From Rugamonas rivuli (GTDB lineage Bacteria; Pseudomonadota; Gammaproteobacteria; Burkholderiales; Burkholderiaceae_D), in the NCBI RefSeq assembly GCF_009380165.1, contig NZ_WHUF01000003.1, positions 620,001 to 684,000 of the forward strand: DNA of 64,000 bases. The letters are read 5' to 3'. Each line of letters starts with the position of its first letter. Positions within the stretch are counted from its first letter, which is position 1. The notes beneath the pieces are model-generated. The model ran no database searches and had not been told where the DNA came from. It saw only the letters and a program-made list of their open reading frames with translations. The position numbers and the translations under genes were made by a program. Of this stretch, positions 9,429 to 20,507 are shown one piece after another.

Positions 9429-10664
9429 TCAAACAATACGCGCACGCTCCAGCATCGCGTGCAACAGCACGTTGCAACCCGCCTCCAGGTGTTCGGACTT
9501 GGCGTCCTCGATTTCATTGTGGCTGATGCCATCCTTGCAAGGCACGAAGATCATGCCCGCCGGCGCAAGCCGCGCCGCGTAGATCGCATCGTGGCCGGCA
9601 CCGGAGACCACGTCCATGGTCGAATATCCCAGCTTGGCAGTGGCGTTGCGGACCGCGTCCACGCATTCGGGATGGAAGGGGCATGGCGGATAGTAGGACA
9701 CGCGCTCGATCGATATCTTCAAGCCGGTTTCGCTGCGGGTCTTGTCGATAAAGGCCAGCATCTCTTCGTGCATGGTGTTGAGCAGCTCATCGTTCACGTT
9801 GCGCAGGTCGATGCTGAATTTGACTTCGCCCGGTATCACGTTGCGGCTGTTGGGGAACACCTGCACCATGCCCACCGTGCCGCGGCCGTACGGCGGATAA
9901 CGGTTGGCGATGGCGACCACCTCCTGCATGATTTTGGTCGACACCTGCAGCGCATCCTTGCGCAGACCCATGGGCGTAGGCCCCGCGTGGGCCTCCATGC
10001 CGCTGACCACGCAGTCGTACCACGAGAGCCCCATCACGGCCGGCACCACGCCGATCACCTTGTCGGCGTCTTCCAGCACCGGACCCTGCTCGATGTGCGT
10101 TTCAAAATAGGCGCCGATGGGATGATCGCCCGGTACCTGGTCGCCCTTGTAGCCGATGCGCGCCAGTTCTTCGCCGACGGTCTTGCCCTCGGTGTCCTTT
10201 GCGGCGTAGGCCGTCTCCAGGCTGAAGGCGCCGCAGAACACGCCGGAGCCCATCATCACCGGCACGAAGCGCGAGCCTTCTTCATTGGTCCAGAAGGCGA
10301 CTTCAATCGGCGCTTCGGTCTTGATCTTCAAATCGTTCAGCGTGCGCACGACTTCCAGGCCTGCCAGCACGCCGTAGTTGCCGTCGAATTTACCGCCGGT
10401 GGGCTGGGTGTCGATATGGCTGCCGGTCATCACGGGCGGCAGCGCGTTGTTTGTGCCATCGCGCCGCATGAAGACATTGCCGATCTGGTCGACCGTCACA
10501 GACATGCCGGCCTCCCTGCCCCAACCGACCACCAGGTCGCGGCCCTGCTTGTCCAGGTCCGTCAGGGCCAGGCGCTTGACGCCGCCCTTGGGTGTGGCGC
10601 CGATTTGCGCCAGTTCCATCAGTGCCGCCCACAGGCGGTCGCCGTTAATGCGCATGTCGCTCAT
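9429..10664 (-). CDS. Beta-ureidopropionase / N-carbamoyl-amino acid hydrolase (M20 family)
   Basis: This 411-residue Zn-dependent amidohydrolase would hydrolyse N-carbamoyl-beta-alanine (or the thymine-derived 2-methyl analogue) to beta-alanine, CO2 and ammonia. That is the third step of reductive pyrimidine catabolism. Metal-site motifs are GSHIDTQ, KFDGNYG, NEEGSRF, FETHIEQGP and ISHNEIE. The same family includes the AllC half encoded at the window start, but the dihydropyrimidinase neighbour points to ureidopropionate here. An AAGGAGT Shine-Dalgarno lies 7 nt before the ATG. The gap to the upstream hydA stop is 18 nt, consistent with one operon. Confidence 0.9.
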   Translation of the reverse strand: MSDMRINGDRLWAALMELAQIGATPKGGVKRLALTDLDKQGRDLVVGWGREAGMSVTVDQIGNVFMRRDGTNNALPPVMTGSHIDTQPTGGKFDGNYGVLAGLEVVRTLNDLKIKTEAPIEVAFWTNEEGSRFVPVMMGSGVFCGAFSLETAYAAKDTEGKTVGEELARIGYKGDQVPGDHPIGAYFETHIEQGPVLEDADKVIGVVPAVMGLSWYDCVVSGMEAHAGPTPMGLRKDALQVSTKIMQEVVAIANRYPPYGRGTVGMVQVFPNSRNVIPGEVKFSIDLRNVNDELLNTMHEEMLAFIDKTRSETGLKISIERVSYYPPCPFHPECVDAVRNATAKLGYSTMDVVSGAGHDAIYAARLAPAGMIFVPCKDGISHNEIEDAKSEHLEAGCNVLLHAMLERARIV

Positions 10665-10682
10665 TGCAGTACTCCTTCTAAA

Positions 10683-12098
<1,416 letters not shown>

Positions 12099-13580
12099 TT
12101 AGGGGTGGGCGGCGCGCACTGCGGGCATCGCTTTACCCTTCATCATAACCCCATACACCAGCGCCGAAATAGCGATTCCGACAAACCATGCATAGGTGTA
12201 GATCGTTTTAAATTCGGCCGCCACATCGGGGAAGGAAGCCGGGAACGCGGCGTTGAGGAAGCCGGGAATATTCGGCAGCACGCCGATCACAAATGCTACC
12301 AGCGCCGCCATGTTCCAGCCATTGCCATACGAGTACTGGCCGTCTTCGCGATACAGCTCGCCGACATTCAGCTCGGTCTTGCGGATCAGGTAGTAGTCGA
12401 CGATCAGGATGCCGGCGATGGGGCCCAACAGGGCCGAGTAGCCGATCAGCCAGGTGAAGATATAGCCCTGCGTGGACTCCAGTATCTTCCAGGGCATCAT
12501 CAGGATCGCGATGCCGGCGGTGATGTAGCCGCCCACCTTGTACGAGATGTGCTTGGGCGCCAGCGACGAGAAGTCGTAGGCCGGGCCGACCAGATTGGCG
12601 GCCAGGTTGACGGACACGGTATCGATCAACAGGATCAGCAGCGCGATCAGCACGGCGGCACCGGTCATGCGGCTGGACAGGTCGACCGGATCCCAGATCG
12701 CCTTGCCGTACAAGACCACCGTGGCCGAGGTGACGATCACCGCCATCATCGCCAGCAGGCCCATAGGCACAGGCAGGCCGACCGACTGGCCCAGCACCTG
12801 GTCGCGCTGCGATTTGGCGAAGCGGGTAAAGTCGGGAATATTCAGCGCCAGCGTGGCCCAGAAGCCGACCATCGCCGTCAGCGAAGGCCAGAACACGGAC
12901 CAGAACTGGCCGGCCTTCTTGCCGCCGACGACGAACTGAGAAGGCGCCGACAGCAGATCGCCAAAACCGCCGGCCTTGTTGTAGACCCAGCCGAGCAGCA
13001 CGAAGCAGATCAGGATTTTCAGCGGCGCGGTGTAAGTTTCCAGCTTGCGGATCGCATCCATGCCGTGCACGATGTACCAGAACTGAATGCCCCAGAAAGC
13101 CAGGAAGCACAACAGCTGTCCGCCGTTGATGCCCAGGCCCGCGATCTTGTCGCCGCCGATGTCGCCGCCCAGCAGCACGCCGAGCAGCGTGTAGATCATC
13201 TGGCCGCCGAACCAGGTCTGGATGCCGTACCAGCCGCAGGCGACGATGGCGCGCATCAGCGCGGGCAGGCGCGCGCCGGCGGTACCGAACGAGGAACGCG
13301 CCAACACCGCATACGGAATGCCGTACTTGGTGCCGGCGTGGCCGATCAACAGCATCGGCAGCAAAACGATAGCGTTCGCGAGGAACACCGTCAGCACGGC
13401 CTGGTAGCCCGACATGCCGCCTTCAATCAGGCTGGCGGACAGCGTGTAGGCCGGTATGCACATCACCATGCCTACCCACAGCGCGGCGAAGTGATACCAA
13501 CGCCAAGTACGTTGCGCCGCCGATGTCGGGGCCAGGTCTTCGTTCCAGAGTTGCGTGCTGCCAGAGAGTTCTTTGCTCAC
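12099..13580 (-). CDS. NCS1-family nucleobase:cation symporter (uracil/allantoin/hydantoin type)
   Basis: This 493-residue integral membrane protein has about 12 hydrophobic helices and the NCS1 signature region near the N-terminus (YHFAALWVGMVMCIPAYTL). NCS1 permeases import uracil, cytosine, allantoin, hydantoins or thiamine with Na+ or H+. Lying between preA and hydA, uracil/thymine or a dihydropyrimidine is the likely cargo. The start is GTG at 13578-13580 with a GGAG 8 nt upstream; no better ATG precedes it. The allantoate genes at the left end leave allantoin as an alternative substrate. Confidence 0.9.
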   Translation of the reverse strand: MSKELSGSTQLWNEDLAPTSAAQRTWRWYHFAALWVGMVMCIPAYTLSASLIEGGMSGYQAVLTVFLANAIVLLPMLLIGHAGTKYGIPYAVLARSSFGTAGARLPALMRAIVACGWYGIQTWFGGQMIYTLLGVLLGGDIGGDKIAGLGINGGQLLCFLAFWGIQFWYIVHGMDAIRKLETYTAPLKILICFVLLGWVYNKAGGFGDLLSAPSQFVVGGKKAGQFWSVFWPSLTAMVGFWATLALNIPDFTRFAKSQRDQVLGQSVGLPVPMGLLAMMAVIVTSATVVLYGKAIWDPVDLSSRMTGAAVLIALLILLIDTVSVNLAANLVGPAYDFSSLAPKHISYKVGGYITAGIAILMMPWKILESTQGYIFTWLIGYSALLGPIAGILIVDYYLIRKTELNVGELYREDGQYSYGNGWNMAALVAFVIGVLPNIPGFLNAAFPASFPDVAAEFKTIYTYAWFVGIAISALVYGVMMKGKAMPAVRAAHP

Positions 13581-13641
13581 GGGGCTTTCTCCAAAGGTTG
13601 ATGTTCCTTCTATCGCTGCAAGTTCCGTACCTATATACCGT

Positions 13642-14937
13642 TTATACTGTTTCGGTCACCTTGATGTTCTCCGCGCGCGGGTTGCGCGGGTCTTGGGTCC
13701 AGTTCATGTATGGCTTGCCCGTATCCTGCGGCACCATCGTGATGCAGCCCTGCACCGGGCAGGTGATTTCACACAGGTTGCAGCCCACGCATTCCTCTTT
13801 TATGACCTCATACGTGCGCGTGCCGCTGGCCTCATCGATCAGCTGCGCAATAGACTGGTGCGACGTGTCCTCGCACGCCACGTAACAGCGGCCGCACTTG
13901 ATACAGTCGTCCTGGTTGATCTGCGCGATCACCTGGTAGTTCATGTTCAGGTATTTCCAGTCCGTCGTATTCGGCACGGCCTTGCCGACGAATTCGCTGA
14001 TGCTCTTGTAGCCCTTCTCATCCATCCAGCGCGACAGGCCATCCTTCATCTCTTCGACGATGCGGAAGCCGTGCAGCATGGCGGCGGTGCAGACCTGCAC
14101 GCAGCCCGAGCCCAGCGCCATGAACTCCGCAGCGTCGCGCCAGTTGCCGATGCCGCCGATGCCGGAGATCGGCAAGCCCTTGGTCTGCGGATCGCGCGCG
14201 ATCTCGGCGACCATGTTCAGCGCGATCGGCTTGACGGCCGAACCGCAGTAGCCGCCGTGCGTGCTGGCGCCGCCCACGATGGGGAAGGCCACCATCTGAT
14301 CCAGGTCCAGATGGGTGATCGAGTTGATCGTGTTAATCAGCGAGACCGCATCCGCACCGCCAGCCTTGGCGGCGCGCGCCGGTGCCCGCACGTCGGTGAT
14401 GTTGGGTGTGAGCTTGACGATGACCGGCAGTTTGGAGTGTGTCTTGCACCAGCGCGTGACCATCTCCACGTACTCGGGAACCTGGCCGACGGCCGCGCCC
14501 ATGCCGCGCTCCGGCATGCCGTGCGGGCAGCCGAAGTTAAGCTCGATGCCGTCGGCGCCGGTGGCTTCCACCAGCGGCAGGATATCGGCCCACAGCTTCT
14601 CTTCGCACGGCAGCATCAGCGAGACGATGATGACGCGATCCGGCCAATCCTTCTTCACCTGCGTGATTTCGGTCAGGTTGATTTCCAGCGAGCGGTCGGT
14701 AATCAGCTCGATATTGTTGAAGCCGAGGACTTCGCGGTTCTTGCCGTAGTGCGCGGAATAGCGCGACGACACGTTGACGGCGGCCGGGTCTTCGCCCAGC
14801 GTCTTCCACACCACGCCGCCCCACCCTGCTTCAAATGCGCGCACCACGTTGTAGGCCTTGTCCGTCGGCGGCGCGGAGGCCAGCCAGAACGGGTTGATGG
14901 ACTTGATGCCGCAGAATTCTATGCTCAGGTCAGCCAT
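13642..14937 (-). CDS. preA: NAD-dependent dihydropyrimidine dehydrogenase subunit PreA
   Basis: This 431-residue catalytic FMN subunit reduces uracil/thymine to the 5,6-dihydro form. A dihydroorotate-dehydrogenase-like barrel carries the active-site Cys in NFGCPHGMPERGMG, followed by a C-terminal two-cluster 4Fe-4S ferredoxin domain (CIKCGRCYVAC and CVGCNLCEITC). The start overlaps the stop of preT by one base (TAATG), the usual tight coupling of PreT and PreA. A 61-nt gap separates it from the permease gene. Confidence 0.96.
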   Translation of the reverse strand: MADLSIEFCGIKSINPFWLASAPPTDKAYNVVRAFEAGWGGVVWKTLGEDPAAVNVSSRYSAHYGKNREVLGFNNIELITDRSLEINLTEITQVKKDWPDRVIIVSLMLPCEEKLWADILPLVEATGADGIELNFGCPHGMPERGMGAAVGQVPEYVEMVTRWCKTHSKLPVIVKLTPNITDVRAPARAAKAGGADAVSLINTINSITHLDLDQMVAFPIVGGASTHGGYCGSAVKPIALNMVAEIARDPQTKGLPISGIGGIGNWRDAAEFMALGSGCVQVCTAAMLHGFRIVEEMKDGLSRWMDEKGYKSISEFVGKAVPNTTDWKYLNMNYQVIAQINQDDCIKCGRCYVACEDTSHQSIAQLIDEASGTRTYEVIKEECVGCNLCEITCPVQGCITMVPQDTGKPYMNWTQDPRNPRAENIKVTETV

Positions 14938-16307
14938 TATGCAGCCTCCTTCATACCGTTGATGTCTTGATGGATGGCGTGTGCCGCCAGTTTCCCGTGC
15001 TGCACCGCCTGCACGGTCAGGTCCTGTCCGGGCGCCACACAGTCGCCGCCGGCGTAGATGCGCGGCAGGACTGTGCGGAACTGATCGTCGACGTGGATTT
15101 TGTCACCGTCGCGTTTCAGCGTCTTCGCCAGTGGATCACTGATGCTCTTTTCGTCCATGCCCTGGCCGATGGCCTTGAAGATCGCGTCGGCCGCGATCTC
15201 GAAGGTCTCGCCGGTGCCGGCAAGGCGGCCGTTGACGACTGCGGTTTTCTCGAATCGCATGCCGCGCACGCGGCCTGCGTCATCCAGCAGCACTTGCTGC
15301 GGCTGGGCCCAGGTGCGCATGCGGACCTGGTTTTCCTTCGCGATGTGTTGTTCGTGCTCGGTGGCGCTCATCGCATCGAAGCCGCGACGGTACACCAGCG
15401 TGACTTCTTCCGCACCAAGGCGCTGGATCTGCACCGCCATGTCGATGGCGGTATTGCCGGCGCCGATGACGATGACGCGTGCGGGCAGCGGCAGCTTGCT
15501 CAGGTCATCGGCCTGGCGCAGCGCGGCGATGTAGTCGACGGCGGCCAGCAGGCCGGGAGCGTCCTCGCCGGTCAGGCCCAGCTGCTTGCTGGCGCCCAGG
15601 CCCAGGCCGAGGAACACGGCGTCGTACTGCGCGTGCAGGTCTTTCAGCTGCACGTTGCCGCCCAGCGTCTGGCCGTGCTTGATCTCGATGCCGCCGATTT
15701 GCAGCAGGAAGTCCACTTCCTTCTGCGCGAAGTTATCGGTCAGCTTGTACTTGGCGATGCCGTATTCATTCAGGCCGCCGGATTTTTCCTTCGCTTCGAA
15801 GATGACCACGTCGTTGCCCAGCATCGCCAGGCGGTGCGCGCACGACAGGCCTGCGGGGCCTGCGCCCACCACGGCGATCTTCTTGCCGGTCGATGCGGCG
15901 CGCTTGAACGGATGTTCGGTGATGGTCATGTTATCGATGGCGTAGCGCTGCAGCAGACCGATCTTCACCGGCTGGCCTTCCGCATCGTGATTGCGCACGC
16001 AGGCGTCCTCGCACAGGATCTCGGTGGGGCAGACGCGCGAGCAGCTGCCGCCCAGGATGTTCTGCTTCAGGATGCCGACGGCCGCGCCGTTGATGTTCTC
16101 GTCGTGGATATTGCGGATAAAGCTGGCGACGTCGATATCGGACGGGCAGATGCGCGTGCACGGCGCATCGTAGCAATACAGGCAGCGCGAACTTTCAATC
16201 GCTGCCTGGCGCGCATTCAGCGCTGGCGCCAGGTCGGTGAAGTGTTCAGCCAGTGTGGCATTGGCTTCCTTCGGCTGGGGCATGTATTTGAGAGATTCGA
16301 TCATCAT
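14937..16307 (-). CDS. preT: NAD-dependent dihydropyrimidine dehydrogenase subunit PreT
   Basis: This 456-residue electron-transfer subunit resembles the small subunit of glutamate synthase. The N-terminal domain has cysteine clusters for two 4Fe-4S centres (CLYCYDAPCTRICP and CSRVCPTEILCEDAC). A FAD-binding GAGPAGLSCA and a second dinucleotide-binding GAGNTAIDMA follow. It passes electrons from NAD(P)H to PreA. The start is the first of two adjacent ATGs with AGGA upstream. The REP-like inverted pair and 112 nt separate it from mmsA. Confidence 0.95.
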   Translation of the reverse strand: MMIESLKYMPQPKEANATLAEHFTDLAPALNARQAAIESSRCLYCYDAPCTRICPSDIDVASFIRNIHDENINGAAVGILKQNILGGSCSRVCPTEILCEDACVRNHDAEGQPVKIGLLQRYAIDNMTITEHPFKRAASTGKKIAVVGAGPAGLSCAHRLAMLGNDVVIFEAKEKSGGLNEYGIAKYKLTDNFAQKEVDFLLQIGGIEIKHGQTLGGNVQLKDLHAQYDAVFLGLGLGASKQLGLTGEDAPGLLAAVDYIAALRQADDLSKLPLPARVIVIGAGNTAIDMAVQIQRLGAEEVTLVYRRGFDAMSATEHEQHIAKENQVRMRTWAQPQQVLLDDAGRVRGMRFEKTAVVNGRLAGTGETFEIAADAIFKAIGQGMDEKSISDPLAKTLKRDGDKIHVDDQFRTVLPRIYAGGDCVAPGQDLTVQAVQHGKLAAHAIHQDINGMKEAA

Positions 16308-16335
16308 ACGATTTCCTGGCTAGTGCTTTGGAAAC

Positions 16336-16415
16336 CGTCGTCCCCGCGAAAGCGGGGATCCATAATTCGCATGTGATCATGCGTTCTATGGATTCCCGCC
16401 TGCGCGGGAATGACG
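16336..16415. repeat. Pair of REP-like palindromes in inverted orientation (BIME-like)
   Basis: Two 28-nt units, 16336-16363 and 16388-16415, are reverse complements of each other at 23 of 28 positions and flank a 24-nt spacer. Each unit is itself a hairpin of CCCGC/GCGGG type. One of the differences is a compensatory base-pair change (C-G in one, T-A in the other) that keeps the stem, which suggests structural constraint. The right-hand unit ends 5 nt from the mmsA stop, so the element lies just downstream of mmsA and may stabilise or terminate its transcript. Whether copies exist elsewhere in the genome cannot be seen here. Confidence 0.85.
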
Positions 16416-16419
16416 GCGC

Positions 16420-17922
16420 TTACTTCATCTGAGGGAATGCAAATTCTGCGCCAGCGCTTGCGGTGTTCGGCCAGCGCTGCATCACCGCCTTGTGGCGCGT
16501 GTAGAAACGCACGCCTTCGGGACCATAGGCGTGATGGTCGCCGAACAGGCTGCGCTTCCATCCACCGAAACTATTGAAGGCCATCGGCACCGGCAGCGGC
16601 ACATTCACGCCGACCATGCCGACCTGGATCTGCCGCACGAACTCGCGCGCCACGCCGCCGTCGCGCGTGTAGATCGCCACGCCGTTGCCGTACTCATTAC
16701 GGTTGATCAGCTCCACCGCGCTGCCCACGTCCGGCGAACGCAGCATGCACAGCACGGGGCCGAAAATCTCTTCCTTGTAAATCGTCATATCCGGCGTGAC
16801 GTGGTCGAACAAAGTGCCGCCGATGAAGAAGCCGTTCTCGCGTCCAGCCACCACATGATTGCGTCCATCGACCACCAGCTTCGCGCCCTGCTCCACGCCC
16901 TCGCCGATCAGGCGCTCTATGCGCTGCTTGGCCGCGCTGGAAACCACAGGCCCCATTTCGGCATCCGACGCCATACCGTCGCGCACTTTCAGTGCGGCGG
17001 TGCGCTTTGCCAGTGCATCGACGATCTTGTCGCCCGCGTCGCCGACCGCCACCACCACGGAGATCGCCATGCAGCGCTCACCGGCCGAACCATACGCAGC
17101 GCCCATCAGCGCATCGACGGTCATCTCCATGTCCGCATCCGGCATGACGACCATGTGGTTCTTCGCGCCGCCCAGTGCCTGCACGCGTTTTCCCGCAGCG
17201 CAGCCACGCGAGTAGATGTATTCGGCAATCGGCGTCGAGCCGACGAAGCTCACCGCCTGCACCACCGGATGATCGAGCAGCGCATCGACCGTCACCTTGT
17301 CGCCCTGGATGACGTTGAACACGCCGTCCGGCAAACCGGCTTCTTTCAGCAGCCGCGCATGCAGCAGCGACGGCGACGGATCGCGCTCGGAAGGCTTGAG
17401 AATAAAGGTGTTACCGCATGCCAGCGCCACCGGGAACATCCACATCGGCACCATCACCGGGAAGTTGAACGGCGTGATGCCGGCCACCACACCGAGCGCC
17501 TGGCGCATCGACCAGGCGTCGATACCACGCGAAATCTGATCGGTGAATTCGCCCTTCAGCAGTTGCGGAATGCCGACCGCGAATTCCACCATCTCGATAC
17601 CGCGCGCCACTTCGCCTTGCGCATCGGCGAAGGTCTTGCCGTGTTCACGCGTGAGCATGGCCGCGAATTCGTCAGTGTGCTGCTGGCACAGTTGCAGGTA
17701 CTTGAACAGAACGCGGGCCCGCGTCAGCGGCGGCGTGGCGGACCACGACGGAAAGGCTTTTTCCGCAGCGCGCACGGCGGCATCAACTTCTTCCGTCGTA
17801 CCCAGGGCCACCCTGGCCACCGGTTCGCCCAGCGCGGGATTGAACACGTCCGCATAGCGGCCGCTTTGCGTATCGACTTTAACGCCGTTGATGTAATGGG
17901 TGATGGTGTCCAGGTTACTCAT
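16420..17922 (-). CDS. mmsA: CoA-acylating methylmalonate-semialdehyde dehydrogenase
   Basis: This 500-residue aldehyde dehydrogenase has the MmsA/IolA signature, with the catalytic Cys in [10 protein letters not shown] and the [11 protein letters not shown] segment of the CoA-dependent branch. It oxidises (methyl)malonate semialdehyde with NAD+ and CoA to propionyl- or acetyl-CoA plus CO2. It follows the omega-aminotransferase and alanine dehydrogenase genes, so it would complete use of the beta-alanine and beta-aminoisobutyrate produced by pyrimidine breakdown. A valine-degradation role is the alternative, but no other valine genes are nearby. Confidence 0.93.
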   Translation of the reverse strand: MSNLDTITHYINGVKVDTQSGRYADVFNPALGEPVARVALGTTEEVDAAVRAAEKAFPSWSATPPLTRARVLFKYLQLCQQHTDEFAAMLTREHGKTFADAQGEVARGIEMVEFAVGIPQLLKGEFTDQISRGIDAWSMRQALGVVAGITPFNFPVMVPMWMFPVALACGNTFILKPSERDPSPSLLHARLLKEAGLPDGVFNVIQGDKVTVDALLDHPVVQAVSFVGSTPIAEYIYSRGCAAGKRVQALGGAKNHMVVMPDADMEMTVDALMGAAYGSAGERCMAISVVVAVGDAGDKIVDALAKRTAALKVRDGMASDAEMGPVVSSAAKQRIERLIGEGVEQGAKLVVDGRNHVVAGRENGFFIGGTLFDHVTPDMTIYKEEIFGPVLCMLRSPDVGSAVELINRNEYGNGVAIYTRDGGVAREFVRQIQVGMVGVNVPLPVPMAFNSFGGWKRSLFGDHHAYGPEGVRFYTRHKAVMQRWPNTASAGAEFAFPQMK

Positions 17923-17942
17923 GATCTTCTTTCAAAAAGCGT

Positions 17943-19058
17943 TCAGCCCAGCAGGCTGTCCGCGTCCACATAGGTATAGCCAAGGCCGTGCGCCACCGCT
18001 TCGTAGGTGACGTGGCCGAGACAAACGTTCAATCCGTTCTTCAGGTGCGGGTTGGCTTTCAGCGCTTTCTGCCAGCCCTTGTCGGCCAGCGCTACCGCGT
18101 GGCCGATGGTTGCGTTATTCAATGCGAAGGTCGACGTGCGGGCGACAGCGCCCGGCATATTGGCCACGCAGTAGTGGATCACGCCGTCGACCACGTAGGT
18201 CGGCTTTTCGTGCGTGGTGGCGTGCGAGGTTTCGAAGCATCCGCCCTGGTCGATGGCGACGTCCACCACCACCGCGCCCGGCTTCATGCGCGAGATCATT
18301 TCCTTCGTCACCAGCTTGGGCGCCGCCGCGCCAGGCACCAGCACGCCGCCGATCACCAGATCCGCATCGAGCACCGCTTCCTCGATCGAGTGCGCGTTCG
18401 AATACATGGTGGAGATGCGGTTGCCGTAGATGAGGTCCAGCTGGCGCAGGCGGTCGATGTTCTTGTCCAAAATCGTCACGCGGGCGCCGATGCCGACCGC
18501 CATCTGCAAGGCATTGGTGCCGACCACGCCGGCGCCGATGATGGCGATATGGCCGGGTGCCACGCCAGGCACGCCGCCCAGCAGCAGGCCCATGCCGCCC
18601 TTGGATTTTTCCAGATGCGCAGCGCCGGCCTGTATCGACATGCGCCCCGCCACCTCGCTCATCGGCGCCAGCAGCGGCAAGCCGCCGTTGGCGCCGGTGA
18701 TGGTTTCGTAGGCGATGCAGACCGCGCCCGATTCCACCAGCGCCTTGGTCTGTTCCGGGTCCGGCGCCAGATGCAGGTAGGTGTAGAGGATCTGGCCCTT
18801 GCGCAGCATCGCGCATTCTTCCGGCTGCGGCTCTTTCACTTTGACGATCATCTCGGCGCGGGCGAAGATTTCGGACGCCGCTTCGACGATGGTGGCGCCT
18901 GCGCCCTCATACATCGCGTCGCTCAAGCCGATGGCGACACCGGCATTTTTTTGTACAAGTACTTGATGGCCACGCAATACGAGTTCCTTGACGCTGGCCG
19001 GGGTAAGGCCAACGCGGGACTCCTGGTTTTTGATCTCTTTTGGGACGCCTACCAGCAT
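17943..19058 (-). CDS. ald: Alanine dehydrogenase
   Basis: This 371-residue NAD-dependent L-alanine dehydrogenase has the family start (MLVGVPKEIKNQESRVGLTP), the pyruvate-site Lys in VKVKEPQ, the His in YLHLAPD, and the Rossmann GAGVVGTNAL. It deaminates L-alanine to pyruvate and ammonia. Between an omega-aminotransferase and mmsA it would recycle pyruvate used as amino acceptor and release the nitrogen of beta-alanine. A GAGGAG site precedes the ATG. Confidence 0.95.
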   Translation of the reverse strand: MLVGVPKEIKNQESRVGLTPASVKELVLRGHQVLVQKNAGVAIGLSDAMYEGAGATIVEAASEIFARAEMIVKVKEPQPEECAMLRKGQILYTYLHLAPDPEQTKALVESGAVCIAYETITGANGGLPLLAPMSEVAGRMSIQAGAAHLEKSKGGMGLLLGGVPGVAPGHIAIIGAGVVGTNALQMAVGIGARVTILDKNIDRLRQLDLIYGNRISTMYSNAHSIEEAVLDADLVIGGVLVPGAAAPKLVTKEMISRMKPGAVVVDVAIDQGGCFETSHATTHEKPTYVVDGVIHYCVANMPGAVARTSTFALNNATIGHAVALADKGWQKALKANPHLKNGLNVCLGHVTYEAVAHGLGYTYVDADSLLG

Positions 19059-19071
19059 GGTGTTCTCCTCG

Positions 19072-20388
19072 TTAGTTTAAGTTTTTAAGTACCGTCGTCA
19101 GCTTTCCAAAAAGTTCGTCGATGTGTTTTTTCTCCAGCACCAGCGGCGGCGACAGGGCGATGATGTCGCCGGTGGTGCGTATCAACACGCCGTCCGCAAA
19201 GGCCTGCTTGAATGCGGCGAAGGCACGCGCGCCAGGCTTGCCGGCGATAGGCGCCAGCTCGATGCCGGCGATCAGGCCGATGGTGCGGATGTCGATCACG
19301 TGCGGCAGGCCTTTGAGCGAGTGCACGGCGTCCGCCCAGTACTCGGCCATGCCTGCCGCGTGTTCGAGGATCTTCTGTTCCTTGAATACTTCCAGCGTCG
19401 CCAGCGAGGCGGCGCAGGCGACCGGGTGGCCCGAGTAGGTGTAGCCGTGGAACAGCTCAATGCCGGCCGGCGCTTCCATGAAAGCATCGTGGATGTGTTT
19501 TTTGCTGAACACCGCGCCCATCGGAATCACGCCGTTGGTCAGGCCTTTGGCGGTGGTCATCATGTCCGGCTCGACGTCGAAGTAGTCGGCCGCGAACGGC
19601 GTCGTCAAACGGCCGAAGCCCGTGATCACTTCATCGAAGATCAGCAGGATGCCGTGCTTGGTGCACAGTTCGCGCAGGCGTTTCAGATAGCCCTTCGGCG
19701 GTATCAGCACGCCGGTGGAACCGGCCACCGGCTCGACGATCACCGCAGCGATGGTCGATGCGTCGTGCAGCGCGACGATGCGTTCCAGTTCGTCGGCCAG
19801 CTCGGTGCCGTATTCCGGCTCGCCGCGCGTGTAGGCGTTCTTCTCCAGGTTGTGCGTGTGCGGCAGGTGGTCGACGCCGGGCAGCATCACGCCGTAAGGC
19901 TTGCGGTTGCCGGCGATGCCGCCGACCGAGATGCCGCCGAAACCGACGCCGTGGTAGCCGCGCTCGCGGCCGATCAATCGCGTGCGGCTCGCTTCACCGC
20001 GCGCCTTGTGATACGCCAGCGCGATCTTCAGCGCCGTGTCCACCGCCTCGGAACCGGAGTTGGTGTAGAACACGTGGCCGAACTTGTGGTTGGTGTACTC
20101 CATCAGCTTTTCGGCCAGGTCGAAGGCGGCCGGGTGGCCCATCTGGAAGGTCGGCGCGAAATCGAGCTGGCCCACCATCTCGCGCACGGCGGCGACGATC
20201 TTCGGCTGCGCGTGGCCGCATGGTACGCACCACAGGCCGGCCGTGCCGTCCAGGATGCTGTTGCCGTCGACGTCCTTGTAGTACATGCCTTGCGCCGACA
20301 CCAGCAGGCGCGGATGGGCTTTGAAATCGCGGTTGTTCGTGAAAGGCATCCAGAAGGACGCCATCGATTCAGGTCTGGATTCGTTCAT
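19072..20388 (-). CDS. Class III omega-aminotransferase, probably beta-alanine:pyruvate transaminase
   Basis: This PLP enzyme of about 438 residues resembles omega-amino acid:pyruvate aminotransferases: MPFTNNRDFKAHPRL near the N-terminus, the Asp of FDEVITGFGR, and the PLP Lys in TTAKGLTNG. It would convert beta-alanine and pyruvate to malonate semialdehyde and L-alanine. The start is set by AGGAG at 20395-20399: the ATG at 20388 lies at 6-nt spacing, while the ATG at 20394 directly abuts the site. The promoter region is shared with the divergent MocR regulator, its likely controller. Confidence 0.9.
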   Translation of the reverse strand: MNESRPESMASFWMPFTNNRDFKAHPRLLVSAQGMYYKDVDGNSILDGTAGLWCVPCGHAQPKIVAAVREMVGQLDFAPTFQMGHPAAFDLAEKLMEYTNHKFGHVFYTNSGSEAVDTALKIALAYHKARGEASRTRLIGRERGYHGVGFGGISVGGIAGNRKPYGVMLPGVDHLPHTHNLEKNAYTRGEPEYGTELADELERIVALHDASTIAAVIVEPVAGSTGVLIPPKGYLKRLRELCTKHGILLIFDEVITGFGRLTTPFAADYFDVEPDMMTTAKGLTNGVIPMGAVFSKKHIHDAFMEAPAGIELFHGYTYSGHPVACAASLATLEVFKEQKILEHAAGMAEYWADAVHSLKGLPHVIDIRTIGLIAGIELAPIAGKPGARAFAAFKQAFADGVLIRTTGDIIALSPPLVLEKKHIDELFGKLTTVLKNLN

Positions 20389-20507
20389 GCTCATCTCCTG
20401 GGAACTAACTTGCGGATATTTTTGACGAACCGTAAAAAAATTTACCAGTTGGCAAAATGATGATGCAATAATAGACAGCGCAACAACTATGGCACAGATA
20501 CACAAAT

